Assembly (NCBI GenBank): GCA_017857395.1
Contig: JAFMDF010000010.1
Span: 1 to 64,000 of the forward strand
Length of the DNA stretch: 64,000 nt
Reading direction: 5' to 3'
From: Bacteroidota bacterium
GTDB taxonomy: Bacteria > Bacteroidota > Bacteroidia > Chitinophagales > Saprospiraceae
The notes under the pieces: model-generated
What the model was told of the DNA's origin: nothing
Databases searched by the model: none
Seen by the model: the letters and a program-made list of their open reading frames with translations, nothing else
Made by a program: the position numbers and the translations under genes
Shown here: positions 7,261-16,434 of the stretch, one piece after another
Layout: every line of letters starts with the position of its first letter
Position numbering within the stretch: the stretch's first letter is position 1

Positions 7261-7932
7261 ATGAATCAAGGAATTTTGCATAATCTAGTGGGCAAAAATA
7301 CTGTGCCTAAGGTCAAATTAGTCCATTCTAAATTCCCTGCAAATCAATCAAAATTAAAGCAGAGAAAAACACCAGACCCTTTGAATTACGCCGCAACGCA
7401 CCAGGAAATCATAGATGACTGTAGGCAAGGCAACCGCCAAGCTCAGTTTGAATTGTATCGACTATACTCGAAAGCGATGTATAATATCTGTTTGCGGATG
7501 CTAAAAGATGACATGGATGCAGAAGATATTTTACAAAACTCTTTTGTAGATGTCTTTACCAAACTGCATACTTTTCAACATCAATCGGCTATCGGCGCTT
7601 GGATTAAACGAATTGTGATTAATAATTGTATCAATTTTCTAAAAAAACGACGTTTAGATATTGAAGAATTAAATGATAATCACATAAATGTGACCGATGA
7701 ACGTCCTAATGATAATGATGCAGAAGATTACCCGATGTCCATAGAACAAATTAACCAAGCGGTGCATTTATTGCCTGATGGATATCGAGTCGTTTTTTCC
7801 CTTTATTTATTTGAAGGATATGACCATAAAGAGATTGGCGAAATTTTGGGTGTGACAGAAGCTACTTCAAAATCTCAATATAGTCGAGCGAAGAAGAAGT
7901 TGAAGCATATATTGAGTAGTCAATATATGTAG
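7261..7932 (+). CDS. ECF RNA polymerase sigma factor
   Basis: A sigma-70 family protein of the extracytoplasmic-function type, 223 residues from ATG 7261 (a TTG at 7228 is also open). Region 2 covers about residues 60-125, with AEDILQNSFVDVF for core binding and -10 recognition. Region 4 covers about 165-220, with the helix-turn-helix segment LFEGYDHKEIGEILGVTEATSKSQ split between two helices. It directs RNA polymerase to specific promoters. The following gene looks like its membrane anti-sigma factor, 109 bp away across a strong inverted repeat. The first 50 residues are an unusual basic, proline-containing extension. Confidence 0.9.
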   Translation: MNQGILHNLVGKNTVPKVKLVHSKFPANQSKLKQRKTPDPLNYAATHQEIIDDCRQGNRQAQFELYRLYSKAMYNICLRMLKDDMDAEDILQNSFVDVFTKLHTFQHQSAIGAWIKRIVINNCINFLKKRRLDIEELNDNHINVTDERPNDNDAEDYPMSIEQINQAVHLLPDGYRVVFSLYLFEGYDHKEIGEILGVTEATSKSQYSRAKKKLKHILSSQYM

Positions 7933-7997
7933 CTCAGACATTCCTGTCTGAGAAAACAAATACGCTATAGAGACTCAGACAGGAATGTCTGAGCTAC
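7929..7997. repeat. Perfect 24 bp inverted repeat, GTAGCTCAGACATTCC family
   Basis: Arms 7929-7952 and 7974-7997 are exact complements. Each arm can also fold on itself (CTCAGACA...TGTCTGAG). The sigma-factor stop codon TAG is the second to fourth base of the repeat. Related copies are at 10153, 31967, 53818 and 57628, with a half copy at 40419. Confidence 0.95.
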
Positions 7998-8041
7998 AAA
8001 AAGACAAGTAATCAAAAAATATAAAACAGTTTTAGGCAGCA

Positions 8042-8620
8042 ATGTCTGGACAACAAACAGCGATGAAAATGGATAATCTCGAACAATTCATACGAGACAA
8101 CCGAGAAGAGTTTGACACGGCCGTTCCAAGTTTGAAAATTTGGGCGGAATTGGACAAACAATTACCTCAACCACAAGAAAAAACTGAAGCTAAGCGGATT
8201 TCTATCCGACGCTTCTTGAGCATAGCAGCAGCGGTGACTTTATTAATCGGCTTTGGAGTAGGTATTGGTTTTTCTTTATCTCCTAGCCCTGACCAAAGTG
8301 CCGTCACGTTGAGTGATTTGTCTCCAGAATATGCAGAAGTAGAACAATATTATGCAACGCAAGTCAATAGCCAATTAGCAAGATTGGCTAGTTATAAGGC
8401 AACTACACCAGAGATGCAGGCAGATTTAGCAGAGTTAGATCAATGGATGCAGGATTTGCAAAAGGAACTATCAATCGTTCCTAAAAGTAAGGAAGAAGCG
8501 GTGGTGAATGACATCATCGACCTTTATAAAACTAAAGTGGCCATTTTAGGAAAATTATTAGAAAGTATTCAATCAAGTAATCAAAAAAACAGTAATCAGC
8601 ATGAAACCGTGGATATATAA
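8042..8620 (+). CDS. Probable membrane anti-sigma factor
   Basis: A 192-residue protein with a soluble N-terminal region (1-53), one membrane helix at about 58-78 (FLSIAAAVTLLIGFGVGIGF), and an acidic, helical periplasmic tail. This topology, and its position directly behind an ECF sigma factor, is typical of Bacteroidota anti-sigma partners, although no zinc-binding ZAS motif (HxxxCxxC) is visible. ATG 8042 and ATG 8063 are both possible starts. The 3' end overlaps the next gene by 20 bp, which points to translational coupling. The function is inferred from topology and context. Confidence 0.7.
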   Translation: MSGQQTAMKMDNLEQFIRDNREEFDTAVPSLKIWAELDKQLPQPQEKTEAKRISIRRFLSIAAAVTLLIGFGVGIGFSLSPSPDQSAVTLSDLSPEYAEVEQYYATQVNSQLARLASYKATTPEMQADLAELDQWMQDLQKELSIVPKSKEEAVVNDIIDLYKTKVAILGKLLESIQSSNQKNSNQHETVDI

Positions 8621-9728
8621 ACATCTGCTAGTCCTAGTCCTTGTGGGACTGGGCAGCGCCACTACCTTCGCCGCCGATGGGCGAGAAGAATTTACTAAGA
8701 CCATAAAAAAAGAATTTGACATTAGTAAGAATGGAGAAATAGGTATCTCTAATCAATTTGGAAAAATAGAAATAAATACTTGGAATAAAGACAGAGCAAA
8801 GTTTTCGATTGTTATCTCTGTAAGAACGAGCTCAGAAGATAGAGCACAAGAAATATTTGATAGAATTGACGTTGATTTTTCTAATGGAAGTGATTACGTG
8901 AAGGCGGTTACGGAAATTGAATCACAGAAAAGTAAATGGGGTTGGAATGGCTGGAATGGCAATAATAACGCTGATTTTGCTATCAACTATGAAGTTTATC
9001 TCCCTAAAACTGTTGCTTTAGATATTGAAAATAGACACGGTAATACGTACATCGCTGAGATGTCAGGAAATGCCGAACTAGACATTGCACATGGTAATAT
9101 TACCGCAGATGGCTTTACAGGATCACTAGAGTTTGAAATGGCACATGGAAATGGTACCGTCATTATGGCGAACAGTTTGGATGCCGATATTAGCCATAGT
9201 AATATTCGCTTCAAGAAATTGGGTAATGTACAATTGGAAACTGCTCATTGTCAGATTGATTTAGGCGATGCGAAGAAAATAAGACTAGATTCTAGACATA
9301 CTAATTTTGAAATGGGAGACATTGAAGAATTAAGAGTAGATAGCCGACATGACCATTTTGAAATAGACGCAGTTAAATCTGTTTTCTCAGAATCGTCCCA
9401 TAGCACTTATGAAATAGATAAATTATCCGTTGCCGCAGATTTTGATTGCCAACACGGAGGGGCTTATATTGATTATCTGGAGAAAGGATTTGATGAAATC
9501 ATTTTATCAGGTTCTCATGCAGGCTTTAAAATCAGAATGGACGAATCCGCAGCTTTTGATTTAGATGCTTATGCGTCTCATGCAGGTATTCGCTATCCTA
9601 TGGATATGGATATTTCCTACGAAAAAGATAAAAATAATGCCCATGAAGTGAGAGGAAAAAGAGGTGGTAGTGGCAATGCTGGAAAAATACGAGCTAGGCT
9701 AGCACATGGGAGTTTAAGAATACGGTAA
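8601..9728 (+). CDS. Secreted DUF4097-type beta-solenoid protein with a periodic histidine ladder
   Basis: 375 residues with a cleavable signal peptide ending near AATTFAA... (TFAADG). The body is a series of short beta repeats of 17-21 residues, as in the DUF4097 putative adhesin family. At nearly every turn the same position carries histidine: RHGNT, AHGNI, AHGNG, SHSNI, AHCQI, RHTNF, RHDHF, SHSTY, QHGGA, SHAGF, SHAGI and AHGSL. Stacked on a solenoid, these would form a histidine column. It is the last gene of the sigma / anti-sigma operon and overlaps the anti-sigma gene, so it may be an envelope stress product or a modulator of the sigma pathway. Metal binding is only an inference. Confidence 0.75.
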   Translation: MKPWIYKHLLVLVLVGLGSATTFAADGREEFTKTIKKEFDISKNGEIGISNQFGKIEINTWNKDRAKFSIVISVRTSSEDRAQEIFDRIDVDFSNGSDYVKAVTEIESQKSKWGWNGWNGNNNADFAINYEVYLPKTVALDIENRHGNTYIAEMSGNAELDIAHGNITADGFTGSLEFEMAHGNGTVIMANSLDADISHSNIRFKKLGNVQLETAHCQIDLGDAKKIRLDSRHTNFEMGDIEELRVDSRHDHFEIDAVKSVFSESSHSTYEIDKLSVAADFDCQHGGAYIDYLEKGFDEIILSGSHAGFKIRMDESAAFDLDAYASHAGIRYPMDMDISYEKDKNNAHEVRGKRGGSGNAGKIRARLAHGSLRIR

Positions 9729-10052
9729 GCAATTTCAAATTTTCAATTTTTAGTAACAATTTTCAAATGGAACAAGTCTTAAGCACCTATTGTACAATTG
9801 TATAACCTCTTAGTTTTCAGTAATAAACTGGTTCTTTTCTTTAAATTTTAAATTTACGAATTGAAAATTAAAAATTGTGTATTCCGTTTATCTATAAAAT
9901 AAGCCGATTCGTAGAATCTAGTTTAATAAATAGTTAAAATAGTAGATATTTGAGTCAAAGAAGCCACCAACACCAAATAGTATAAAATACCAATTAAGAA
10001 ATCACTTTTTAGTGTAAAAATTTTTCATACTAATCCGACTGAAAGTTTTTAT

Positions 10053-10083
10053 GAGGCCGTTCCAATGGGAACGGCTTTTTTGT
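10053..10083 (+). terminator. Rho-independent terminator
   Basis: Stem GCCGTTCC / GGAACGGC (10056-10063 with 10068-10075), then six Ts. It lies 325 bp past the DUF4097 stop, so it ends either a long 3' UTR of the sigma operon or a separate short transcript. Confidence 0.85.
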
Positions 10084-10152
10084 TACAGGATGACAAGATT
10101 TTTCAGGATTTACGGGTTGTCATCCATAGTGAGTGCATCTCAAATTGTCATT

Positions 10153-10223
10153 CGTAGCTTGGGCATTCCTGCCCGAGTAATGTCGCTTACCTTATGTGTT
10201 CGGGCAGGAATGCCCAAGCTACG
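10153..10223. repeat. Perfect 24 bp inverted repeat, GTAGCTTGGGCATTCC variant
   Basis: Arms 10153-10176 and 10200-10223 match exactly, and each arm has an internal GGGCA...TGCCC type hairpin. It is the same family as 7929-7997, but with G:C pairs where that copy has A:T pairs, so the pairing is kept while the letters change. Confidence 0.95.
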
Positions 10224-10420
10224 GTTCTGAAGTAAACGCATCCGTCGGCAATCTCCTCAAAATAGCACTTTCTCAAAAATTTACAGAAAAAACAATCTAC
10301 TACTACTAGCAATTAGTATCTTTGTCAAAATTGATTAGCTTGTTGGTTGAAATCAAATAGAATTGATAATAGTAAATCACCAATCTACTAATCACTAATC
10401 AACAAATCACCATTTCAAAA

Positions 10421-11050
10421 ATGCTGCAAACCAATCAACTCCAGTTTTCTTATACGGGCGCACAAACAATGACTTTCCCTGATTTTACTTGTAAAAAAGG
10501 GGAACAATGGTTGCTATTAGGACAATCAGGAAGCGGTAAGACGACGCTACTTCATTTATTAGGTGGATTATTGTCGCCAACTAAAGGAGAAGTCAAAGTA
10601 GGTGAAACTTCCTTAAAATCGTTATCTACTGCTGCTTTGGATAAATTTAGAGGAAAGCATATTGGCATTATTTTTCAAAAAACGCATTTTGTGCGGTCTT
10701 TGACGGTACAGGAAAATTTGATTTTAGCACAGCAATTAGCAGGCGTAGCTATTAATAAAACTAGAATCTCGGACTTATTAAATCGGTTGAATGTGGGGCA
10801 TAAGTTACATGCCAAGACGAATGAATTAAGTCAAGGAGAACAACAACGAGTTGCTATTGCTAGAGCGATTGTCAATCAACCAGAAGTTATTTTAGCAGAT
10901 GAACCGACTTCTGCTTTGGATGATGAAAATTGTGAAGAAGTGATTCAATTATTGGAGGAACAAGCCGCCGCCGTTGGGGCGACTTTGTTGGTGGTGACGC
11001 ATGATGGACGGTTGAAGGAACGATTTGAGAAGCAAATTGTAATTGAGTGA
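10421..11050 (+). CDS. ABC transporter ATP-binding protein, LolD/MacB type
   Basis: A 209-residue nucleotide-binding subunit. It shows Walker A GQSGSGKTT near residue 34, the Q-loop segment IIFQKTHFV, signature LSQGEQQR, Walker B VILADEPTSALDD and the H-loop VTHD near the C-terminus. The family couples ATP hydrolysis to FtsX/MacB-type permeases that extrude lipoproteins, peptides or small molecules rather than importing them. The permease gene follows 102 bp downstream. I infer a two-gene exporter unit; the substrate is unknown. Confidence 0.92.
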   Translation: MLQTNQLQFSYTGAQTMTFPDFTCKKGEQWLLLGQSGSGKTTLLHLLGGLLSPTKGEVKVGETSLKSLSTAALDKFRGKHIGIIFQKTHFVRSLTVQENLILAQQLAGVAINKTRISDLLNRLNVGHKLHAKTNELSQGEQQRVAIARAIVNQPEVILADEPTSALDDENCEEVIQLLEEQAAAVGATLLVVTHDGRLKERFEKQIVIE

Positions 11051-11152
11051 TGAATTATAAGTGGTGAGTGATAAGTTTACTCAATACAACATATAACGTT
11101 TCCGAAACCTATATTTTTAAATTTCACATTTTCAATTTTAGATTTATAACGT

Positions 11153-12550
11153 ATGAATCTTTTTAAACTAAGCTGGAAAAATCTTATCAATAATCCGTTA
11201 TCCATGACGCTAAGTCTAGTGCTATTTGCATTAGGCGTAGGATTGATTTCGTTATTATTGATTTTAAATAAGCAATTAGAAGACCAGTTTGAAAAAAACT
11301 TAGCGGGAATTAATCTAGTAGTTGGGGCAAAAGGAAGTCCGCTACAATTGATTTTATCTAGTATGTATCATATTGATTCGCCTACGGGAAATATTCCGAT
11401 TAAAAGCGCCAAGGCATTGATGAATCCTAAACATCCTTTGATTGGACAGGCGATTCCTTTGTCAATGGGTGATAGTCACCAGGGATATAGAATCATTGGC
11501 AGTACGTATGATTTATTTGGCTTGTATAATGGCGAAATAGGGGAGGGGAAACTTTGGTCAAAAGACATGGAAGTAACCATTGGCGCAACGGTAGCAGATA
11601 AATTGGGTTTAGGAGTAGGTGATGGCTTTTACAGTTCTCATGGTTTAATTATAGACGATAACCTAGTGCATGATGATGCACCTCAATTTAAAGTAGCAGG
11701 CATTTTTAAGCCGACAGGCTCGGTTTTAGACCAACTAATCTTAACCAACACGCAAAGTATTTGGAAAGTGCACGATTCGCATGCGCATGAAGAAGGCGAA
11801 AGTGAAGAAGGGCACGCAGAGGACGACCATGAAGGACATGACCATGAAGAGAGTCAGCAGTCAGCAGTTGGCAGTACACAGGACGATAATCATGATCATG
11901 ATGACCATGAAGGACATGATCATAGTAATCACGACGACCATGACCACGCAGCAGCAGATACTCCCAAAGTCGCACCGACGAATGAATCTCTAATCACTAA
12001 TGCCGATCAAAGCATTACCTCTTTATTGATTAAATTTAAATCGAATAATTACCGCACCTTAAATATGCAGCGGAATATCAATGAAAATACAGATATGCAA
12101 GCCGCAACGCCTGCTTTTGAAATCAATCGCTTGTATTCCATGATGGGAACTGGAACGGATGCCTTACAAATGCTCGCTTATGTGATTGTTTTTGTATCTG
12201 GGTTGAGTATCTTTATTTCTTTATTTTCTTCGCTGAGAGAGCGGAAATACGAATTGGCACTAATGCGAGTTATGGGGTCTTCTCCTACTAAAATATTTGC
12301 CTTGATTGTTTTAGAAGGATTGATATTAGCTGTTTTAGGTTATTTAATTGGTATTGCTTTAAGTCATATAGGGATGGAAGTCTTAGCTAAATATATGTCA
12401 GATGCTTATCGCTATTCTTTTTCTGGTGCTTTATTTTTAAAAGAAGAAATCTATCTATTATTTGGTGCTTTGGGGATTGGTTTTATTGCAGCTATTATTC
12501 CTGCTATTCAGGCTAAGAATACGGATATTTCACGGACATTAGGGAAATAG
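11153..12550 (+). CDS. FtsX/MacB-type ABC permease with a histidine-rich extracytoplasmic loop
   Basis: 465 residues with one N-terminal membrane helix (about 17-39), a large periplasmic domain, and three C-terminal helices (about 340-365, 385-410, 430-455): the MacB/FtsX layout. The ATPase partner is directly upstream. Residues about 206-275 form a very His/Asp/Glu-rich loop (HDSHAHEEGE, DDHEGHDHEE, HDHDDHEGHDHS), as expected for Zn2+ or other metal binding. Within this loop the stretch SQQSAVGST comes from DNA (11852-11880) that resembles the intergenic GTCAGCAGTTGGCAGTA words, suggesting capture of a repeat. Transition-metal-linked export or sensing is inferred, not shown. Confidence 0.85.
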   Translation: MNLFKLSWKNLINNPLSMTLSLVLFALGVGLISLLLILNKQLEDQFEKNLAGINLVVGAKGSPLQLILSSMYHIDSPTGNIPIKSAKALMNPKHPLIGQAIPLSMGDSHQGYRIIGSTYDLFGLYNGEIGEGKLWSKDMEVTIGATVADKLGLGVGDGFYSSHGLIIDDNLVHDDAPQFKVAGIFKPTGSVLDQLILTNTQSIWKVHDSHAHEEGESEEGHAEDDHEGHDHEESQQSAVGSTQDDNHDHDDHEGHDHSNHDDHDHAAADTPKVAPTNESLITNADQSITSLLIKFKSNNYRTLNMQRNINENTDMQAATPAFEINRLYSMMGTGTDALQMLAYVIVFVSGLSIFISLFSSLRERKYELALMRVMGSSPTKIFALIVLEGLILAVLGYLIGIALSHIGMEVLAKYMSDAYRYSFSGALFLKEEIYLLFGALGIGFIAAIIPAIQAKNTDISRTLGK

Positions 12551-12946
12551 CGATAATTTCTAGCTTCAATTGTACATCTAAATTTTGTCTTCGTATAACT
12601 CTGTGTAACAATTACATGTAAAGAATTATTCCACAGAGATTCCGAGACAGACACAGAGGTACTCAGAGAAAAATAGACAAATGTATTACACTAGATTTTT
12701 TGTGATTCATAACTAGTTGCCTGTCTATCGATTTTTTTATTTGAATGATGAACTATAAATGATGAATTGGAAATTAAGTCTAGAAAAAAGCTTTTGCGTA
12801 ATCTAACCTATTTAAATATAAAGAATCAGGCTATTTCAGCAGTCAAATTTTCGAATTTATCGTTCATCATTTATAGTTTCTCGTTTAACAATTATTCCAG
12901 CATTTTTTTTTAGTTTTACCTTCTTAAAATTTGAACCCAAATTTGA
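12551..12946. other. 396 bp intergenic region, repeat words only
   Basis: No gene. A CACAGAGATTCC / CACAGAGG word cluster lies at about 12629-12665. An inverted pair (ATGATGAACTATAAATGATGAA at 12743-12766 versus TTCATCATTTATAGTT at about 12863-12879) flanks an A/T-rich core before the Clp-like gene. Confidence 0.5.
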
Positions 12947-15900
12947 ATGAGCTATATAAAACTGGAATATCCCATATTAGTGCAAAATATCCCTGCAAAT
13001 GATAAGCCGAATTATCATTTGAAGCCTCTTTTTGTGCCTAGTCCAGTTGTGTCTAATAGGCGATTTGAATCAGCTGCAAGAAAATTACAAGATGCTTTAG
13101 CCAATCGACTAAAAGGTTTTGAGCTTAACTCAGAAAATACGGAGCAATTACTTTGGTATGCTTTTAATCCAACTTTAAAGTTTTCCACGCCCATTCTTCG
13201 ATTCCCTATCGGTCGACAGTATTTTGATGGCGCTGTAAGTGTAGTAGAATTTGACTTAAAAGGGATGACTTTTATTTGTTTGCCTTCTTTCCAGCATTTT
13301 ATGTTTATCGCTAGGGTGAATAATACAGATAAAACGAATATTAAAGATGCTGTAGAAAGCGCAGTTATTAAATATTTAAAAGCAGAAAGGATCGCCTTAC
13401 AGGAAGACCTTGATTTTACGGAATATTACGCTGTAAAAGGCGCTTTTGTCACCACCATTTCTCAAAGTATAAAAATAAAACAAGGTGCATTTAAAGTAGA
13501 AAAATCGACGGATTCTTTATTCTTTGACAGTTTAGCACCCAGTTCAGATTTTGATGGTGGAACGGAAATTGAAAAAGTCGGGACTGATTTATTGCGAAAA
13601 TATCCAGACAAATTACTACGTGCTTTTCAAAGAGAAAATTTAGTTCAACGTTTATTTAATACCCTCTATCATTCAGAAAACACGCCCATTGTATTAGTTG
13701 GCAAAGAAGGAGTTGGTAAACATAGTTTATTAAATGAAGCCATCTTTCGCTATCGACATTCCTATAAAAATAGAAATATAGAGCAATTACAAAGCGTTTG
13801 GCATATTGATCCTACTCGTATTATTGCAGGGATGAGTATTGTTGGATGGTGGCAAAAACGCTTTGAAGCCATTATAAAATTTGCGCAGGAGCGCCGTAAA
13901 GACATCGTTAAAAATTATACAGCAGATAAAATTGTATTTGACAACATTGTCGCCTTACAACGGATTGGAAAATCTGCCCAAAATAACATGACTTTAAGTG
14001 ATGTCTTAAAGCCCTATTTAGAAAAAAGGAAATTGCAAATTATTCTAATTGCCACACCTGAAGAGTGGAAAATTGTACAAGAAAAAGACCGAAGTTTTGC
14101 CGACTTATTTCAAGTCTTACGTATTCCTGAGGTAACGTACGAAACAGCGGTAAAGATTGTCTTAGCACAACGCAAACAATTAGAATTAGCTTATGATGGT
14201 AATATTTCTATTCAAGCCATTCATCGCTTATTTACCATTCAGCGAAATTATTTAAAAAATAAAGCTTTGCCCGGTAGCGTCATGAAATTGCTACGGCAAT
14301 TAGTGACTAAATATAAATCGAGCCCAGTAGATTTGCCAGAAGTAAGAGAAGAATTCCAAAACTTTAGTGGTTTAGAAGAATCTATTTTTGATACGGCTTA
14401 TTCTTTTGAAAAACAGGAAGTTAGGAAAAAAATAAGCGCTTCTTTAGTAGGACAGCCCGAAGCAGTGGACACTTTAGCCAACGTTATTCATACCATTAAA
14501 GCTAAACTCGCCAATCCCACTAAACCGTTGGGGTCTTTTATGTTTATTGGGCCAACAGGCGTTGGAAAAACGCAAGCGGCAAAAGTGCTTTGTAAGTATT
14601 TGATGGGCGACGAAAAGCATTTGATGCGGTTTGATATGAATGAGTATATCGATGAAAGCGCTGTTCATAGATTGATTGGAGATTATTATAATCCAGAAGG
14701 GCAATTAACTGGAAAAGTGAGGTATAATCCTTTTGGTATTTTATTACTAGATGAGATTGAAAAAGCACATCCCAAAGTACACGATTTATTATTACAAGTA
14801 TTAGATGATGGTCGATTAACCGATAGTATTGGCAGAACCGTAGATTTTACCAATACTATCATTATTATGACTTCTAATGTCGGTGCTAGGGCAGTCTCTT
14901 CCCAATTAGGTTTTGGGCAAAACCTGGACAATGATGCTGCCATTTACCGAAAATCAGTAGCAGATATGTTTCGCCCTGAATTTGTCAATCGGATTGACCG
15001 CATTGTTATCTTTAAACCACTCGAATTAGAACATATTCTCAATATTGCTCGACTGCAAATCAAAGAATTACTGCAAAGAGATGGTTTTGTTAGGCGGTCA
15101 ACTATTTTAAATATTTCTCAAGAAGCGCTAGAATGGGTTGCTAAACGTGGCTATGATGCACGGATGGGTGGTCGGGCGCTCAAACGACAAATAGAACGAG
15201 ATTTAACGGCGCTTTCTGCGGAGCAATTGGTGTCTACTTATAGCGACCAACCTATTTTGTTTGATATTTTTTATGATGGTACTAAATTAGTCCCCAAAAT
15301 AGCTACCCTTGAATTTGTAGACAATATTGAAGATGACTGGCTGCCAGAAACACCTGATGAACGACAAGGTAGGCGGTTTTATGGGCAATTATTGCGGCGG
15401 ATTGAACGCATTGAGCAACAAATTAGTCGTAAAGAACAGGCCGAAGAACAAAGTGATTTGATTGTTATTGGTAATAATAAAGGCGACCAATTAAATTGGC
15501 AACATTACGATTTTAAAAATAGATTGCTAGAAGTCAAAGAGCGGGTGCAAACGATGTTGTTAGGGTATCGAGACCGAAATTTTGACGAAGCTCCAGCGAT
15601 ACCATTTAGATTAAAACGTATCAAAAATAGTAGCTTTAATTATTCCAGTAATAGCGGCGATAAAGCTTATCGAAAAATGGTCAAAGACCAACTTTTTCAG
15701 CAAGAAGGTTTGCAAGAAGTTATTGAATATTATCGCCACGCAGCCGCTCAATTTGATAGCTTAAGCACTGAATTTCTTGATAATTTTCTGAATGTCTTTT
15801 TATTAGAATTAGCGGCCAAAGGATTTATGAAAGGGGCGACAGAGCAAGTGGTTTTTTACCTCGAAACAGGCATTATTGGGCTTGGAAAAAATGAGATGGA

Positions 15901-16252
15901 CTATCTTTTTTCACATTATGAAAAAGTCTTTGAATTTTTAGATATTCGTACTATCCAGAACAAACAAGCAGGTACGCTGACTATAGAGGGTTATTCCCTT
16001 TATGATTTATTCAAAGAAGAACAAGGTATTCACATGTTCCGAGCCGTTCAAGGCAGTATGATTCCAATTAAGTTAAGGATTGAAAAAACAGGGAAGGAAG
16101 TCGTCAAACATCAAACATTGAAAGTTATTCGAGTCTATAGTGAAACTACGTTAACGGATGTAAGAACAGGTTTTTCTAATAGTATCGCCATTACGCCTGA
16201 AGAATTTAAGTTGTTGCTTTATGCGGGGGTGAGAAAACGATGGGGGTATTAA
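12947..16252 (+). CDS. Unusual Clp-family (ClpA/B/C-like) AAA+ protein with novel N- and C-terminal domains
   Basis: 1101 residues. 1-200: a region unlike the Clp N-domain. 230-460: a first AAA+ module with Walker A (GKEGVGKHS, 252-260), but the Walker B reads KIVFDN (328-333), with Asn where the catalytic Glu belongs. 490-790: an intact second module with Walker A GPTGVGKT (535-542), Walker B ILLLDEIEKAH (598-608), TSN near 642, the arginine finger in FRPEFVNRID, and sensor 2 MGGRALKRQ. The usual pore motif GYVG is absent; the loop is shortened to GDYYNPEGQ. An LGF tripeptide at 654-656 sits where ClpC carries its ClpP-docking VGF. 800-1101: an extra domain whose EGYSLYDLFKEEQGIH-MF recalls the release-factor PCRF core, without GGQ. 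It looks monocistronic. An ATP-driven remodeller is likely; the target is unknown. Confidence 0.8.
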   Translation: MSYIKLEYPILVQNIPANDKPNYHLKPLFVPSPVVSNRRFESAARKLQDALANRLKGFELNSENTEQLLWYAFNPTLKFSTPILRFPIGRQYFDGAVSVVEFDLKGMTFICLPSFQHFMFIARVNNTDKTNIKDAVESAVIKYLKAERIALQEDLDFTEYYAVKGAFVTTISQSIKIKQGAFKVEKSTDSLFFDSLAPSSDFDGGTEIEKVGTDLLRKYPDKLLRAFQRENLVQRLFNTLYHSENTPIVLVGKEGVGKHSLLNEAIFRYRHSYKNRNIEQLQSVWHIDPTRIIAGMSIVGWWQKRFEAIIKFAQERRKDIVKNYTADKIVFDNIVALQRIGKSAQNNMTLSDVLKPYLEKRKLQIILIATPEEWKIVQEKDRSFADLFQVLRIPEVTYETAVKIVLAQRKQLELAYDGNISIQAIHRLFTIQRNYLKNKALPGSVMKLLRQLVTKYKSSPVDLPEVREEFQNFSGLEESIFDTAYSFEKQEVRKKISASLVGQPEAVDTLANVIHTIKAKLANPTKPLGSFMFIGPTGVGKTQAAKVLCKYLMGDEKHLMRFDMNEYIDESAVHRLIGDYYNPEGQLTGKVRYNPFGILLLDEIEKAHPKVHDLLLQVLDDGRLTDSIGRTVDFTNTIIIMTSNVGARAVSSQLGFGQNLDNDAAIYRKSVADMFRPEFVNRIDRIVIFKPLELEHILNIARLQIKELLQRDGFVRRSTILNISQEALEWVAKRGYDARMGGRALKRQIERDLTALSAEQLVSTYSDQPILFDIFYDGTKLVPKIATLEFVDNIEDDWLPETPDERQGRRFYGQLLRRIERIEQQISRKEQAEEQSDLIVIGNNKGDQLNWQHYDFKNRLLEVKERVQTMLLGYRDRNFDEAPAIPFRLKRIKNSSFNYSSNSGDKAYRKMVKDQLFQQEGLQEVIEYYRHAAAQFDSLSTEFLDNFLNVFLLELAAKGFMKGATEQVVFYLETGIIGLGKNEMDYLFSHYEKVFEFLDIRTIQNKQAGTLTIEGYSLYDLFKEEQGIHMFRAVQGSMIPIKLRIEKTGKEVVKHQTLKVIRVYSETTLTDVRTGFSNSIAITPEEFKLLLYAGVRKRWGY

Positions 16253-16434
16253 TATAAAATTTTCAGACACTTATTATGACTATCAAACCATTAACGCTAT
16301 TTTGATAAAGGATAAATCTTTTTCAGTACTGCTTCGATATTCGTATCGTGATATTTCTATCAAAATTAACTTTTATTACACAGCCCAACATTTCTATCAA
16401 ATAGTTGCTTCGTTTGGTTCGCCATACTCCTCAA

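Larger units (their letters stand above)
9729..10420. other. 692 bp intergenic region with repeats and a terminator
   Basis: No gene seen. In order it holds an inverted pair of A/T words (CAATTTTCAAATT type at about 9730-9770 and 9842-9880), a terminator (10053-10083), the word ACAGGATGAC (10085-10094, also at 31787 and 37262), and a 24 bp inverted repeat (10153-10223). Next to the ABC gene is a run of AATCACTAATC words at about 10376-10412. Confidence 0.6.

Noticed and set aside
11706-11993. Antisense and shifted open frames in the ABC permease His-rich region
   Set aside because: Shadows of the CAT/GAC-rich sequence; the permease frame is continuous through it.
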